Below, one piece after another: positions 6,339 to 11,790 of a stretch of 11,790 bases of DNA. The translations under genes and the position numbers were made by a program. The notes beneath the pieces are model-generated. The model was not told the origin of the DNA. It searched no databases and worked only from the letters and a program-made list of their open reading frames with translations. This stretch comes from JAUWKC01 sp035529895 (GTDB taxonomy: Bacteria; Planctomycetota; Phycisphaerae; Sedimentisphaerales; Anaerobacaceae), in contig DATKVV010000097.1 of NCBI GenBank assembly GCA_035529895.1, positions 1 to 11,790 of the forward strand, read 5' to 3'. Position 1 is the first letter of the stretch, and every line of letters starts with the position of its first letter.

Positions 6339-6418
6339 AAAAAACGGCCGGGGCTGTATGCAGCCAAACGAGAATAAAGGGCTGTGTCCGCCTTCACTGA
6401 ACAGACAGGCCCCGGCCG
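6339..6418 (-). promoter_or_regulatory. Long hairpin with T-run in the integrase leader; candidate attenuator
   Basis: On the minus strand CGGCCGGGGC (6418-6409) pairs perfectly with GCCCCGGCCG (6354-6345). Three further pairs extend the helix (6407-6405 with 6357-6355) after a one-base bulge. TTTTTT (6344-6339) follows the stem at once, and the integrase ribosome site comes next. A nested CAGCC/GGCTG stem (6384-6380 with 6365-6361) lies in the 47-base loop. The layout of promoter, leader, terminator-like hairpin and start codon suggests transcriptional attenuation of int. The long loop is unusual for a plain terminator, so a ligand- or protein-controlled switch, or a DNA-level role near attP, is also possible. 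Confidence 0.55.
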
Positions 6419-6479
6419 CCTTTTTCTGGTATTGAAGAACACCTGCGAAATGTCCCGTTTCTTTAATCATACAACATCG

Positions 6480-6507
6480 ATTATCTCCTATTTCCAGAGA
6501 AAGTCAA
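6480..6507 (-). promoter_or_regulatory. int: Integrase promoter
   Basis: On the minus strand TTGACT (6507-6502) and GATAAT (6485-6480) are separated by 16 bases. Each box matches its sigma-70 consensus at five of six positions. Transcription would start near 6473, giving a leader of about 150 bases that contains the hairpin at 6339-6418. This also argues against the upstream ATG at 6470, which would sit almost at the RNA 5' end. Confidence 0.55.
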
Positions 6508-6527
6508 GTACAATTTCAAAAAAATCT

Positions 6528-6638
6528 TTAGTCTGAGGATTCATTAGCTTCCTTCTTTTTCTCGATGGCTGTTTCGAGTAGAGACTTTACTGCCTCGTAT
6601 CTTTGCCCCTTTGGGTAGTTCTTTAGCCCTGAGTCCAC
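6528..6638 (-). CDS. Possible small protein, 36 aa
   Basis: A GTG-initiated frame reads DSGLKNYPKGQRYEAVK and continues as a charged amphipathic helix ending in EANESSD. The composition is protein-like and the frame fills the gap between xis and the integrase promoter. A stop codon lies immediately before the GTG and no good ribosome site is visible, so it may be chance or a remnant. A weak promoter-like pair (TTGCTC at 6702-6697, TTATAC at 6679-6674) lies upstream. Confidence 0.25.
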   Translation of the reverse strand: MDSGLKNYPKGQRYEAVKSLLETAIEKKKEANESSD

Positions 6639-6691
6639 CTACAAGTCAATTCTTTTACCCTTGATAAAACTTTGTATAACTTAGTTTATAA

Positions 6692-6928
6692 TTATCGAGC
6701 AACGGACTGTTTATCCGTTGACCGCATTTTCTGCCAAATTTCTCGGCTTGGACAATCGTGGGCAATCCAGGCCTCGAACTCCTGTAGAGACCACAAGGAC
6801 CTTCTGTTAAGACGAACAGGCTTAGGCCCCAACCTGCCCGAACTGTGCAGACTGTAAAAGCTGGACCGACTCAAACTGAGTCGCTTAGCCATTTCTTCGG
6901 TTGACAACAACAATGCTTCCATCATCAT
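6692..6928 (-). CDS. AlpA/excisionase-type helix-turn-helix protein, 78 aa
   Basis: Residues 7-60 form a winged helix-turn-helix of the MerR-like AlpA/excisionase class. LSTEEMAKRLSLSRSSFY is the recognition unit, followed by RLGPKPVRLNRRSLW and a final helix LQEFEAWIAHDCPSR. Such proteins bend DNA at attP to favour excision, and in satellites they also act as transcriptional activators. Three consecutive ATG codons open the frame. The first (6928) overlaps the stop of the 76-aa gene as ATGA, which favours translational coupling. The next supported gene downstream is int, so this is a normal xis-int module. The sequence closely resembles small HTH proteins next to integrases in planctomycete genomes. 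Confidence 0.85.
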   Translation of the reverse strand: MMMEALLLSTEEMAKRLSLSRSSFYSLHSSGRLGPKPVRLNRRSLWSLQEFEAWIAHDCPSREIWQKMRSTDKQSVAR

Positions 6929-7155
6929 ATCTCAAAGAGTTTTCGCTGTTTGTTAGCGATTCCCGACTCTCGGTTGATTCCCCGGCCTCTTTTCCTGCCG
7001 GACAGAAAATCCTTCGTAGCCTTAATAATTCTTGATTTTCTTTGGCTGTCGGCACGTTCAATTCGCCGTTCAATATCTAATATTACAGACGGCAGGATTT
7101 CGCCTATCCGTTTCGGCTCTATCCTCACCAGCACGTTTTCCAAAGTCTGAGTCAT
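6925..7155 (-). CDS. Small hypothetical protein, 76 aa
   Basis: The protein begins MTQTLENVLVRIEPKRIG and continues with charged helices (DIERRIERADSQRKSR) into a basic C-terminus (SGRKRGRGINRESG). No domain is recognised. A 4-bp ATGA overlap with the excisionase gene is the main evidence that it is real, since such junctions recur in this element. The ribosome site before 7155 is weak. Its basic helical character and position upstream of xis would fit a small DNA-binding accessory or regulator. Confidence 0.55.
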   Translation of the reverse strand: MTQTLENVLVRIEPKRIGEILPSVILDIERRIERADSQRKSRIIKATKDFLSGRKRGRGINRESGIANKQRKLFEI

Positions 7156-7238
7156 TGTCTTATTGCCGTTCTATGTACCCTATACCTTTTCTTCCGAATA
7201 TCTTTACTGTATTGTCGTGTCCTGTCCTGTAGGGAGAA

Positions 7239-7271
7239 TTTTGTTGCGCGTCCACAACAAAATGTTGCGCG
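7239..7271. repeat. Inverted and direct repeats upstream of the 76-aa/xis genes; candidate operator
   Basis: TTTTGTTG (7239-7246) and CAACAAAA (7255-7262) are perfect inverted repeats around an 8-base spacer. TGTTGCGCG also occurs twice in direct orientation, at 7242-7250 and 7263-7271, exactly 21 bp apart or two helical turns. The cluster lies in the 250-bp gap (7156-7405) upstream of the 76-aa and xis genes and after the replication operon. A repressor or excisionase binding site is a reasonable reading. No convincing promoter pair was found beside it, and no T-run makes it a terminator. Confidence 0.4.
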
Positions 7272-7405
7272 AAGCCCAAAATCTATGATTACGGTTCAGA
7301 AACACGGCTTTGTCCCACGATTCAATGTAAAGATAGGTTGTGTGAATTATATTCTTGAAAGTTACCGCATCCAAAAGCTAATCGTGACATTGCCCATCCC
7401 ATAAC

Positions 7406-7798
7406 TCAAAATTCGGCCAATTTCGCATCTTCCACATACTGCTCATCCTCAATAATCTCGTCGCCGGCAACTCTTTCCAGCCAACCAATTTCCGGATCGA
7501 CCAATACGGTGAAGGCCAGTGTAAATATTTCCTCTGAGAATCCTGTTCGATAGTGCAAATCTTTTGCCGTTAATGCTTTGCCATCCTTAAAAAGCAATCC
7601 GCGTGTTGGCATTTTTGCGGCTACTTCCACAATGAGAATCCACGCTGAGAATAGCTCGGCAGCCAGATGATGATGGGCGATTCGCCTGAAACCGGCGCCA
7701 TCGTTCTTTGTAGGAATAGGAACCCAAGTCATATTCTTACACCGGCGACTCTCCCATTTCTCGAAGTGTTTATCCCAATCTTTCACTCGATAAATCAT
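7406..7798 (-). CDS. Phage replication-associated protein, 130 aa
   Basis: The sequence MIYRVKDWDKHFE, then MTWVPIPTKNDGAGF, then a helix LFSAWILIVEVAAKMPTRG, then ALTAKDLHYRTGF and an EIGWLERV strand, follows a pattern common in phage proteins near replication genes. In those, 'WVPVPNKHDGDGY...GAW..L..VA...PRG' forms a winged-helix-like N-terminal domain. Here only that domain is present, with an acidic tail. The ATG at 7798 overlaps the primase stop as ATGA and has GAGG eight bases upstream. A GTG three codons earlier is open but less likely. Being last in the replication operon suggests a replisome-organiser or loader role, which is inference. Confidence 0.78.
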   Translation of the reverse strand: MIYRVKDWDKHFEKWESRRCKNMTWVPIPTKNDGAGFRRIAHHHLAAELFSAWILIVEVAAKMPTRGLLFKDGKALTAKDLHYRTGFSEEIFTLAFTVLVDPEIGWLERVAGDEIIEDEQYVEDAKLAEF

Positions 7799-8616
7799 GC
7801 TACGCACCTCGTATTATTAATAACCGCTACAACGGCTTCTTTTGTTGCCCCAGCCTTATGCCATTCCCTAATATCCTTGAAGAACGGTGGTTTGATGATT
7901 CTAAGGCTTCGTACAAACGGCAGGATCGCCTTGCTCAATCTTGCAGCTCCTTCTTGACCAGGGAACCAGACAGAGCCATCCGGCCGCTCTTTCGGCGGAT
8001 CCTTATCGGCCATGATAATCACATCGCGCCGACGGCCTTTTAGAAATTCGATAATATGTTCCGTGCCGCCCATACAGGATGGTCTGCCGATAACGTCAAA
8101 TTCCATATCGAGCAAAGCAGCACAGTCGGTCGGACCTTCGCAAATTACCAACGGCCAATCGCTGCCAGAATAGACACCTTCCGGCCAGAACAAACCCTGC
8201 CTGCTGCCTTCGACGCACCATTTACCCTTTGAACCTCTAATCCGTATCCCAATGATTCGTTCCCTGCCGTCGCGCATCGGGAATGTGATATTGCCGTTCC
8301 ATCCCGTATCAAGCCTTTCGAGACTACGGATAGATACGCCGAGTTCATTAGCCAGTCTGTCAATATTTATCAAATTCTCGACGTACTGACTTGACAGGGC
8401 TGCGAAGTCCCGGACAGGTACAGGTTTGGATTTCTTCGGCGCCGGCTTGTACTTGACCGGTTCACCCAAGGTATGAAACCAGCCCCCGGACTTGCACGGC
8501 CTCGATGATTCTGCCCTCATGCAACATACCGTCGTCCCATCCCCGGAAACCGCGCACCAGCTCGTATGCCCGCATACCGGGCATGGCTTACTCCGGGTTG
8601 TGCGTATCCATTTCAT
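7795..8616 (-). CDS. Phage/satellite primase with zinc finger and TOPRIM domain, 273 aa
   Basis: The N-terminal zinc-binding cluster (C12, C15, C21, C31/C32, C41) precedes a linker, a fold with ITFPMRDGRERIIGIRIRG (110-128) and a TOPRIM domain. The TOPRIM shows E160 in VICEGPTD and D204/D206 in IMADKD, the acidic residues that bind catalytic magnesium. This is the arrangement of T7/P4-class primases without a fused helicase. Here a separate SF2 helicase is encoded upstream. The ATG at 8616 gives an ATGA overlap with the helicase stop and has GGAAG eight bases upstream. The ATG at 8631 adds five residues but lacks a ribosome site. The protein should make primers for replication of the circle. 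Confidence 0.88.
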   Translation of the reverse strand: MKWIRTTRSKPCPVCGHTSWCAVSGDGTTVCCMRAESSRPCKSGGWFHTLGEPVKYKPAPKKSKPVPVRDFAALSSQYVENLINIDRLANELGVSIRSLERLDTGWNGNITFPMRDGRERIIGIRIRGSKGKWCVEGSRQGLFWPEGVYSGSDWPLVICEGPTDCAALLDMEFDVIGRPSCMGGTEHIIEFLKGRRRDVIIMADKDPPKERPDGSVWFPGQEGAARLSKAILPFVRSLRIIKPPFFKDIREWHKAGATKEAVVAVINNTRCVA

Positions 8617-10280
8617 GCGATTTGCTTCCATCCATTCGCGGCGATTTTGCCGATAATCTCGCTGGCTTCCTCAAACGATATTTCCGCCGGATTATATCCA
8701 TACCGGAGCAGAATCTTGGACTGTTTATAACTACAACAGCCTTGTTGCTGGTTTTCGATAATGCGTTTTATGAGTTGCTGGGCATGGGTGAAGGAAAGCC
8801 CCGAAACATCAACGCCACTGTGCTCAAGCATTGCAATCTGCTTTTCGGTCGGCTGCCGATCCTTATGCCAAGCCCTTTCTCGCCATGGTTCTATACCATA
8901 AACATCGAACGGATTAACTTTGGCCGTAGAATACTTTGCTTGGAGTTTCAGGTGCTTGCGGTGCGCCGCCTCGATGGCCTCGCGTTTTTCCCTCTCAATC
9001 TCCCATTCAGCCAATTGAAGCTCATCGAAGACGTCTACGGGAGCGGAGGTCTCCACGGATTTCTCCTCGGTATTGCGCTTGGCCCGCTCAACGATCGCGT
9101 CGCTGTACTTGCCGCCCAGGATGTCCGCTGACGTAATAAGCCGGTGCCGGCCGGCATTCCCAACAAAATCAATAATTTCGAGACAGGGCTTTCCGCTCAA
9201 ACGAATGGCCTCTTTTCGAGTTTCAGAATTCTCAAGGCCATCTATTATGCCGGGCAGAGTCCGCGTTCCGCGACCAGCTTCCTGCGCGTAAAGAGATCGT
9301 GACTTTGTGGGCCTGGCCATCACGACAACTTGAATGCCCGGCTCGTCGAATCCTTCCGTTGTGACACCAACGTTTACGAGATATTGGAATTCGCCGGCTG
9401 CATATCTTGGGAAAAGTTTACGCCTTTCTTCTTTAGGGGTTGAGCCGTGGACCCATTCCGCCGATTGCGGTTTGTGGCGATTGAGAATTTCAGTTAACCT
9501 ATCTGCCTGGACCAAACTGGCCGCGAATATCAAAGTTTTCCTATCCCCGCATAGCTCGATTGTCGGGCTGGCAATCCCGTGGAGCATCTCCTCGAATTCG
9601 AGGACTCTCGCCAAATCGCCGCCGTTCAAATCGCCGGCTGTGGTCCGGATTGAAGAATAATCCAAACCTTCAACGTAAACGCTCCGCTGTGAAATTGGTA
9701 CAAGCCAGCCGTCGTCGATACCTTCGCGGATCCCGTACTCGTAGGCTACGCTCTCGAATATCTGTCCCAAACGCCTTTCATCCGCTCTATCCGGCGTTGC
9801 AGTGACACCCAGGACTTTAAGATTCGGATTCTGACAGTAATAGTCAATGACTCGGAGATATGACTTTGCCGCGCTGTGGTGGGCTTCGTCGATGATGAGC
9901 AAGCTGAATTCGTCCGGATTAAATTTGTGCATACGACATCTTCCATTCATCCCGGAGACCTGCGTCTGGATTGTGCCGACAATAATTTTCGAGCGGAATA
10001 CACCGTATTCGATAACTCGATAATCTGACATCTCAATGTCCGGCTCGATGCCGGTAATCCGTTTTAAGTGACGCGCCGCTTGCCCGACCAATTCCTCCCT
10101 GTGTGCCAAGATCATGACACGCCCAAATTGCAGATAATGATTGACAGCCTGAGAAAAAACGACAGTCTTCCCAAGCCCAGTCGCCATGACAAGTAACGTC
10201 GAATTATTTTGCGCCAGCTGGGTACGTATGCCATCGAAGGCTTCGGTCTGGTAAGGTCGAAATATGATATCCTTATTCAT
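8613..10280 (-). CDS. SF2 DEAH-box helicase, 555 aa
   Basis: All helicase motifs are visible: FRPYQTEAF (Q-like, 7-15), ATGLGKTV (33-40), LAHREELVGQA (58-68), DEAH (131-134), GVTATPDR (158-165), LIFAASLVQAD (250-260), GVTTEGFDEPGI (305-316) and QEAGRGTR (333-340). This is the ResIII/SSL2-like SF2 type found in many phage replication modules. It unwinds duplex DNA using ATP. Residues 400-555 are helical and charged and may bind primase or DNA. The ATG overlaps the ParB-like stop as ATGA, with AGGA six bases upstream. No restriction endonuclease domain is fused and no methylase is nearby. A replication role therefore fits better than a restriction subunit. Confidence 0.92.
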   Translation of the reverse strand: MNKDIIFRPYQTEAFDGIRTQLAQNNSTLLVMATGLGKTVVFSQAVNHYLQFGRVMILAHREELVGQAARHLKRITGIEPDIEMSDYRVIEYGVFRSKIIVGTIQTQVSGMNGRCRMHKFNPDEFSLLIIDEAHHSAAKSYLRVIDYYCQNPNLKVLGVTATPDRADERRLGQIFESVAYEYGIREGIDDGWLVPISQRSVYVEGLDYSSIRTTAGDLNGGDLARVLEFEEMLHGIASPTIELCGDRKTLIFAASLVQADRLTEILNRHKPQSAEWVHGSTPKEERRKLFPRYAAGEFQYLVNVGVTTEGFDEPGIQVVVMARPTKSRSLYAQEAGRGTRTLPGIIDGLENSETRKEAIRLSGKPCLEIIDFVGNAGRHRLITSADILGGKYSDAIVERAKRNTEEKSVETSAPVDVFDELQLAEWEIEREKREAIEAAHRKHLKLQAKYSTAKVNPFDVYGIEPWRERAWHKDRQPTEKQIAMLEHSGVDVSGLSFTHAQQLIKRIIENQQQGCCSYKQSKILLRYGYNPAEISFEEASEIIGKIAANGWKQIA

Positions 10281-11221
10281 CTCAAATCCTGCGGAGTTAG
10301 CTCGTAATTATGCTTATTCAAAAATCCAAATCCCCTACAAACCTTGCAGTTCTCCGAAGCTTCACCTCCGCAATAAGGACAAATAGCATAAGGGATAACA
10401 TCTTTCAAAGTGCCTCTCAATGCCATAATCTCCGTCCGGAACTTGGCATGATTTAGAGGACCAAACGCCGGATGTCGGTCCTCTACATAACTCCCGACGG
10501 TATTTTTGATAATATCCAAGTCGCGAATCAACCCCTTGACAAGCTGCTGTTGGCTCCAGAGCTCCAAAAGATGTTCTGGAATGACACGGCCGGCAGCATC
10601 CTTCGGCGGTTCATCGGCTTTGCGTTCATTTTCTTGTGACTTTTGCTTATAAGTTGTTCCCTTACGTGTGACCGTGATTTCCTCGTCGCGCTGCAAATCC
10701 GGATCAGTTGTTGGCGCCGCACCCTCGTTTTTGGCCTCCGAGGGCGGTTTTTCCTCGTCTATGGGTAAAGTACTTGACCGATGCGCTTGGACTAATTCGT
10801 TCTTGACCAACGAGACATATTGCTTTGTAACGCCTGTGTGCTTGGCTATGGTAGACAGGGATTTCTTCGACCAGCTTTTGTCTGTCAGAATCGAGGCGAT
10901 GATCTTCCGAGCAACGCCTTTTTGCCTTGGAAGTCCATGAGCATTGTTCGCTGAGAATGATAACCAAATAGCGTCCCGTAGTTTACCTTTGGTGACGTAG
11001 GCTGAAATGCTTTTCTTGCCCCGCTCCTGAGCACACCGATACCGATGAAATCCATCCCACAACCAGAAGTTCACACCGTCCGAGACAACCTCGACGGGCG
11101 GGAATTCTACGCCGTCCTGCATCAAGGTCCGGTACCGGGAAAGTACGTCCGGGTCAATGGGCCGCTGTTGTGTGCCGGAGTCAATCGTAACTAAATCGAG
11201 CCTGACATTCTGTTTGTTCAT
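10277..11221 (-). CDS. ParB-like nuclease/HTH protein with C-terminal zinc ribbon, 314 aa
   Basis: Residues 5-75 form a ParB/Spo0J-type domain, with PPVEVVSDG then WDGFHRYRCAQ (55-65) as the box II-like motif. An HTH follows (STIAKHTGVTKQYVSLVK, 123-140). The middle (145-215) is a charged low-complexity linker. The C-terminus carries C281-x2-C284 and C292-x2-C295 in a DnaJ-like zinc ribbon (CPYCGG...CKVCRGFGF). No ParA ATPase is encoded, so ordinary partition is unlikely. A replication-initiation, origin-binding or transcriptional role is more plausible given the helicase and primase directly downstream. GAGGA lies six bases before the ATG. It starts three bases after the 67-aa gene and ends in an ATGA overlap with the helicase. 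Confidence 0.87.
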   Translation of the reverse strand: MNKQNVRLDLVTIDSGTQQRPIDPDVLSRYRTLMQDGVEFPPVEVVSDGVNFWLWDGFHRYRCAQERGKKSISAYVTKGKLRDAIWLSFSANNAHGLPRQKGVARKIIASILTDKSWSKKSLSTIAKHTGVTKQYVSLVKNELVQAHRSSTLPIDEEKPPSEAKNEGAAPTTDPDLQRDEEITVTRKGTTYKQKSQENERKADEPPKDAAGRVIPEHLLELWSQQQLVKGLIRDLDIIKNTVGSYVEDRHPAFGPLNHAKFRTEIMALRGTLKDVIPYAICPYCGGEASENCKVCRGFGFLNKHNYELTPQDLR

Positions 11222-11224
11222 AAC

Positions 11225-11428
11225 TTATCCTCGTAGTCTTTCATTCCAATTCGCCGGACGCTGAAACACCCTCCGACCCTGGCTCACAAAATATTTATGA
11301 TTTGAGTTTTTTGGGCTTGACATATACTTCAAGAATTGGTATTTTGAACTTTGTCGTATCGCCGCCGGTCGCCGAGGTCCCCACCCGAGGCCGGCTTTTT
11401 TATTTTTGGGTATTTTCAGCTTGCACAT
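11225..11428 (-). CDS. Small basic hypothetical protein, 67 aa
   Basis: The frame begins MCKLKIPKNKK and is rich in Lys, Arg and aromatic residues, with no recognised domain. A strong AAGGAG lies eight bases before the ATG. The start overlaps the ribbon-helix-helix gene by 13 bases, and the stop is three bases before the ParB-like ATG. Both facts support translation within the operon. Against it, a GC-rich plus-strand terminator-like element lies inside the frame and the composition is not strongly protein-like. It could be a small DNA-binding partner of the regulator. Confidence 0.45.
   Translation of the reverse strand: MCKLKIPKNKKAGLGWGPRRPAAIRQSSKYQFLKYMSSPKNSNHKYFVSQGRRVFQRPANWNERLRG
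11364..11405 (+). terminator. Possible plus-strand terminator-like hairpin
   Basis: GCCGG (11364-11368) can pair with CCGGC (11391-11395), with further short GC pairs inside. TTTTTTATTTTT follows. The internal pairing is interrupted, so the structure is only moderately stable. It points plus, opposite to all protein genes, and would stop antisense transcription entering the regulator gene. Weak call. Confidence 0.25.
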
Positions 11429-11592
11429 TTGGTCAACTCCTTCTTTGTAGTCAAGTCTGGGATCAATCTTCGCAAAGCTTCAGACCGATTAGCCCCGATG
11501 AGCTTTGCTAATTTATCGAGTGATTTGACTGCTGATTTCGATGCACGGAAAATAACCGTCTCCTCCTTTGTTTGCTTACTTTCATTTTTCAT
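11416..11592 (-). CDS. Ribbon-helix-helix DNA-binding protein, 58 aa
   Basis: Residues 12-46 have the Arc/CopG/MetJ pattern. A short strand, TVIFRAS, is followed by helix 1 (AVKSLDKLAKLIG) and helix 2, which begins NRSEALRRLI. Such proteins dimerise to form a two-stranded ribbon that inserts into the DNA major groove, usually as autorepressors. AGAGG lies seven bases before the ATG. It is the first gene after the repeat-rich junction and heads the replication operon. It may control that operon or plasmid-like copy number by binding nearby repeats. The target is inferred, not shown. Confidence 0.8.
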   Translation of the reverse strand: MKNESKQTKEETVIFRASKSAVKSLDKLAKLIGANRSEALRRLIPDLTTKKELTKCAS

Positions 11593-11649
11593 TTCAATAC
11601 CTCTGAAAAATAATGTTTTGTTTATTCATCTATGTAATATCATTATCGG

Positions 11650-11790
11650 ATAGGTGTAATACGTAAATATAGTATAAGGTGAGCTATAACAAGCACTTCT
11701 GGACACAGAAATGGACGCAGGATTTTGTGAATGACACCAATTCAGAGTACCTTAAAAGCCAGGAAACAGGGTCAGGATTGGCTTAAAACA
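11650..11790. repeat. Terminal direct repeat, right copy
   Basis: Exact duplicate of bases 1-141, beginning at the A of 11650. It should be trimmed to obtain the 11,649-bp circle. Together with 11593-11649 and 1-195 it forms one continuous non-coding junction of about 250 bp between the 315-aa gene and the ribbon-helix-helix gene. Confidence 0.9.

Noticed and set aside
6324..6470. Extended integrase start at 6470 (474 aa)
   Set aside because: The extra 49 residues cross the long hairpin and T-run, lie almost at the predicted transcript 5' end and lack a usable ribosome site. The ATG at 6323 has one and begins the integrase-like sequence.
8505..9131. Plus-strand 208-codon frame opposite primase and helicase
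   Set aside because: It is antisense to two confidently identified genes with complete motifs and has no domain or ribosome site.
8613..10280. Helicase as a restriction-system subunit
   Set aside because: There is no nuclease domain or methyltransferase partner, and its neighbours are a ParB-like protein and a primase.
1..11790. CRISPR array, rRNA or tRNA genes, toxin-antitoxin pair
   Set aside because: No regularly spaced identical repeats, no rRNA-like or tRNA-like sequence, and the RHH protein is followed by a protein with no recognisable toxin features.

Overview
The window looks like the complete genome of a small circular mobile element, most likely a tailed-phage satellite or a very reduced, capsid-less phage relative. 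The first 141 bases are repeated exactly as the last 141 (11650-11790). That is the signature of a circular molecule opened by an assembler, so the true length would be 11,649 bp. All recognisable protein genes are on the minus strand. The excisionase-type helix-turn-helix protein, the integrase and several small phage-type proteins resemble those I associate with Planctomycetota (Phycisphaerae-like) genomes. That host call is an impression from protein style, not a measurement.

In the direction of transcription (high to low coordinates) the layout is as follows. (1) A non-coding, repeat-rich stretch at the circle junction (1-195 plus 11593-11649) carries five iteron-like 9-mers around an inverted repeat. 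(2) The replication operon contains a ribbon-helix-helix regulator, a small basic protein, a ParB-like nuclease/HTH protein, an SF2 DEAH helicase, a TOPRIM primase and a short phage replication-type protein. Three successive gene junctions here are 4-bp ATGA overlaps. (3) The integration module contains a 76-aa protein, an AlpA/Xis-type excisionase, a long structured leader and a tyrosine integrase. Four tandem 10-bp repeats lie over the end of the integrase gene and look like arm-type sites. (4) The packaging module contains a DUF5681 terminase small-subunit-like protein, an intact terminase large subunit, a second protein with RNase H-like character, and a double zinc-finger protein. (5) The accessory end contains a truncated-looking 86-aa protein, a 59-aa protein and an AT-rich 315-aa protein of unknown function.

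The only plus-strand transcription unit I can support is a candidate structured RNA at about 1391-1565. A promoter with a perfect TATAAT precedes it. Its body folds into a 40-bp rod-like hairpin, and it ends in a GC stem followed by six T.

Together the genes explain excision (Int/Xis), autonomous replication (ParB-like, helicase, primase, candidate iteron origin) and packaging (TerS/TerL). There is no portal, capsid, protease, tail or lysis gene in the complete circle. The particle would therefore have to come from a helper phage, while the element supplies its own terminase. That combination, together with the plus-strand RNA and the integrase leader hairpin, is the most interesting aspect of the window.
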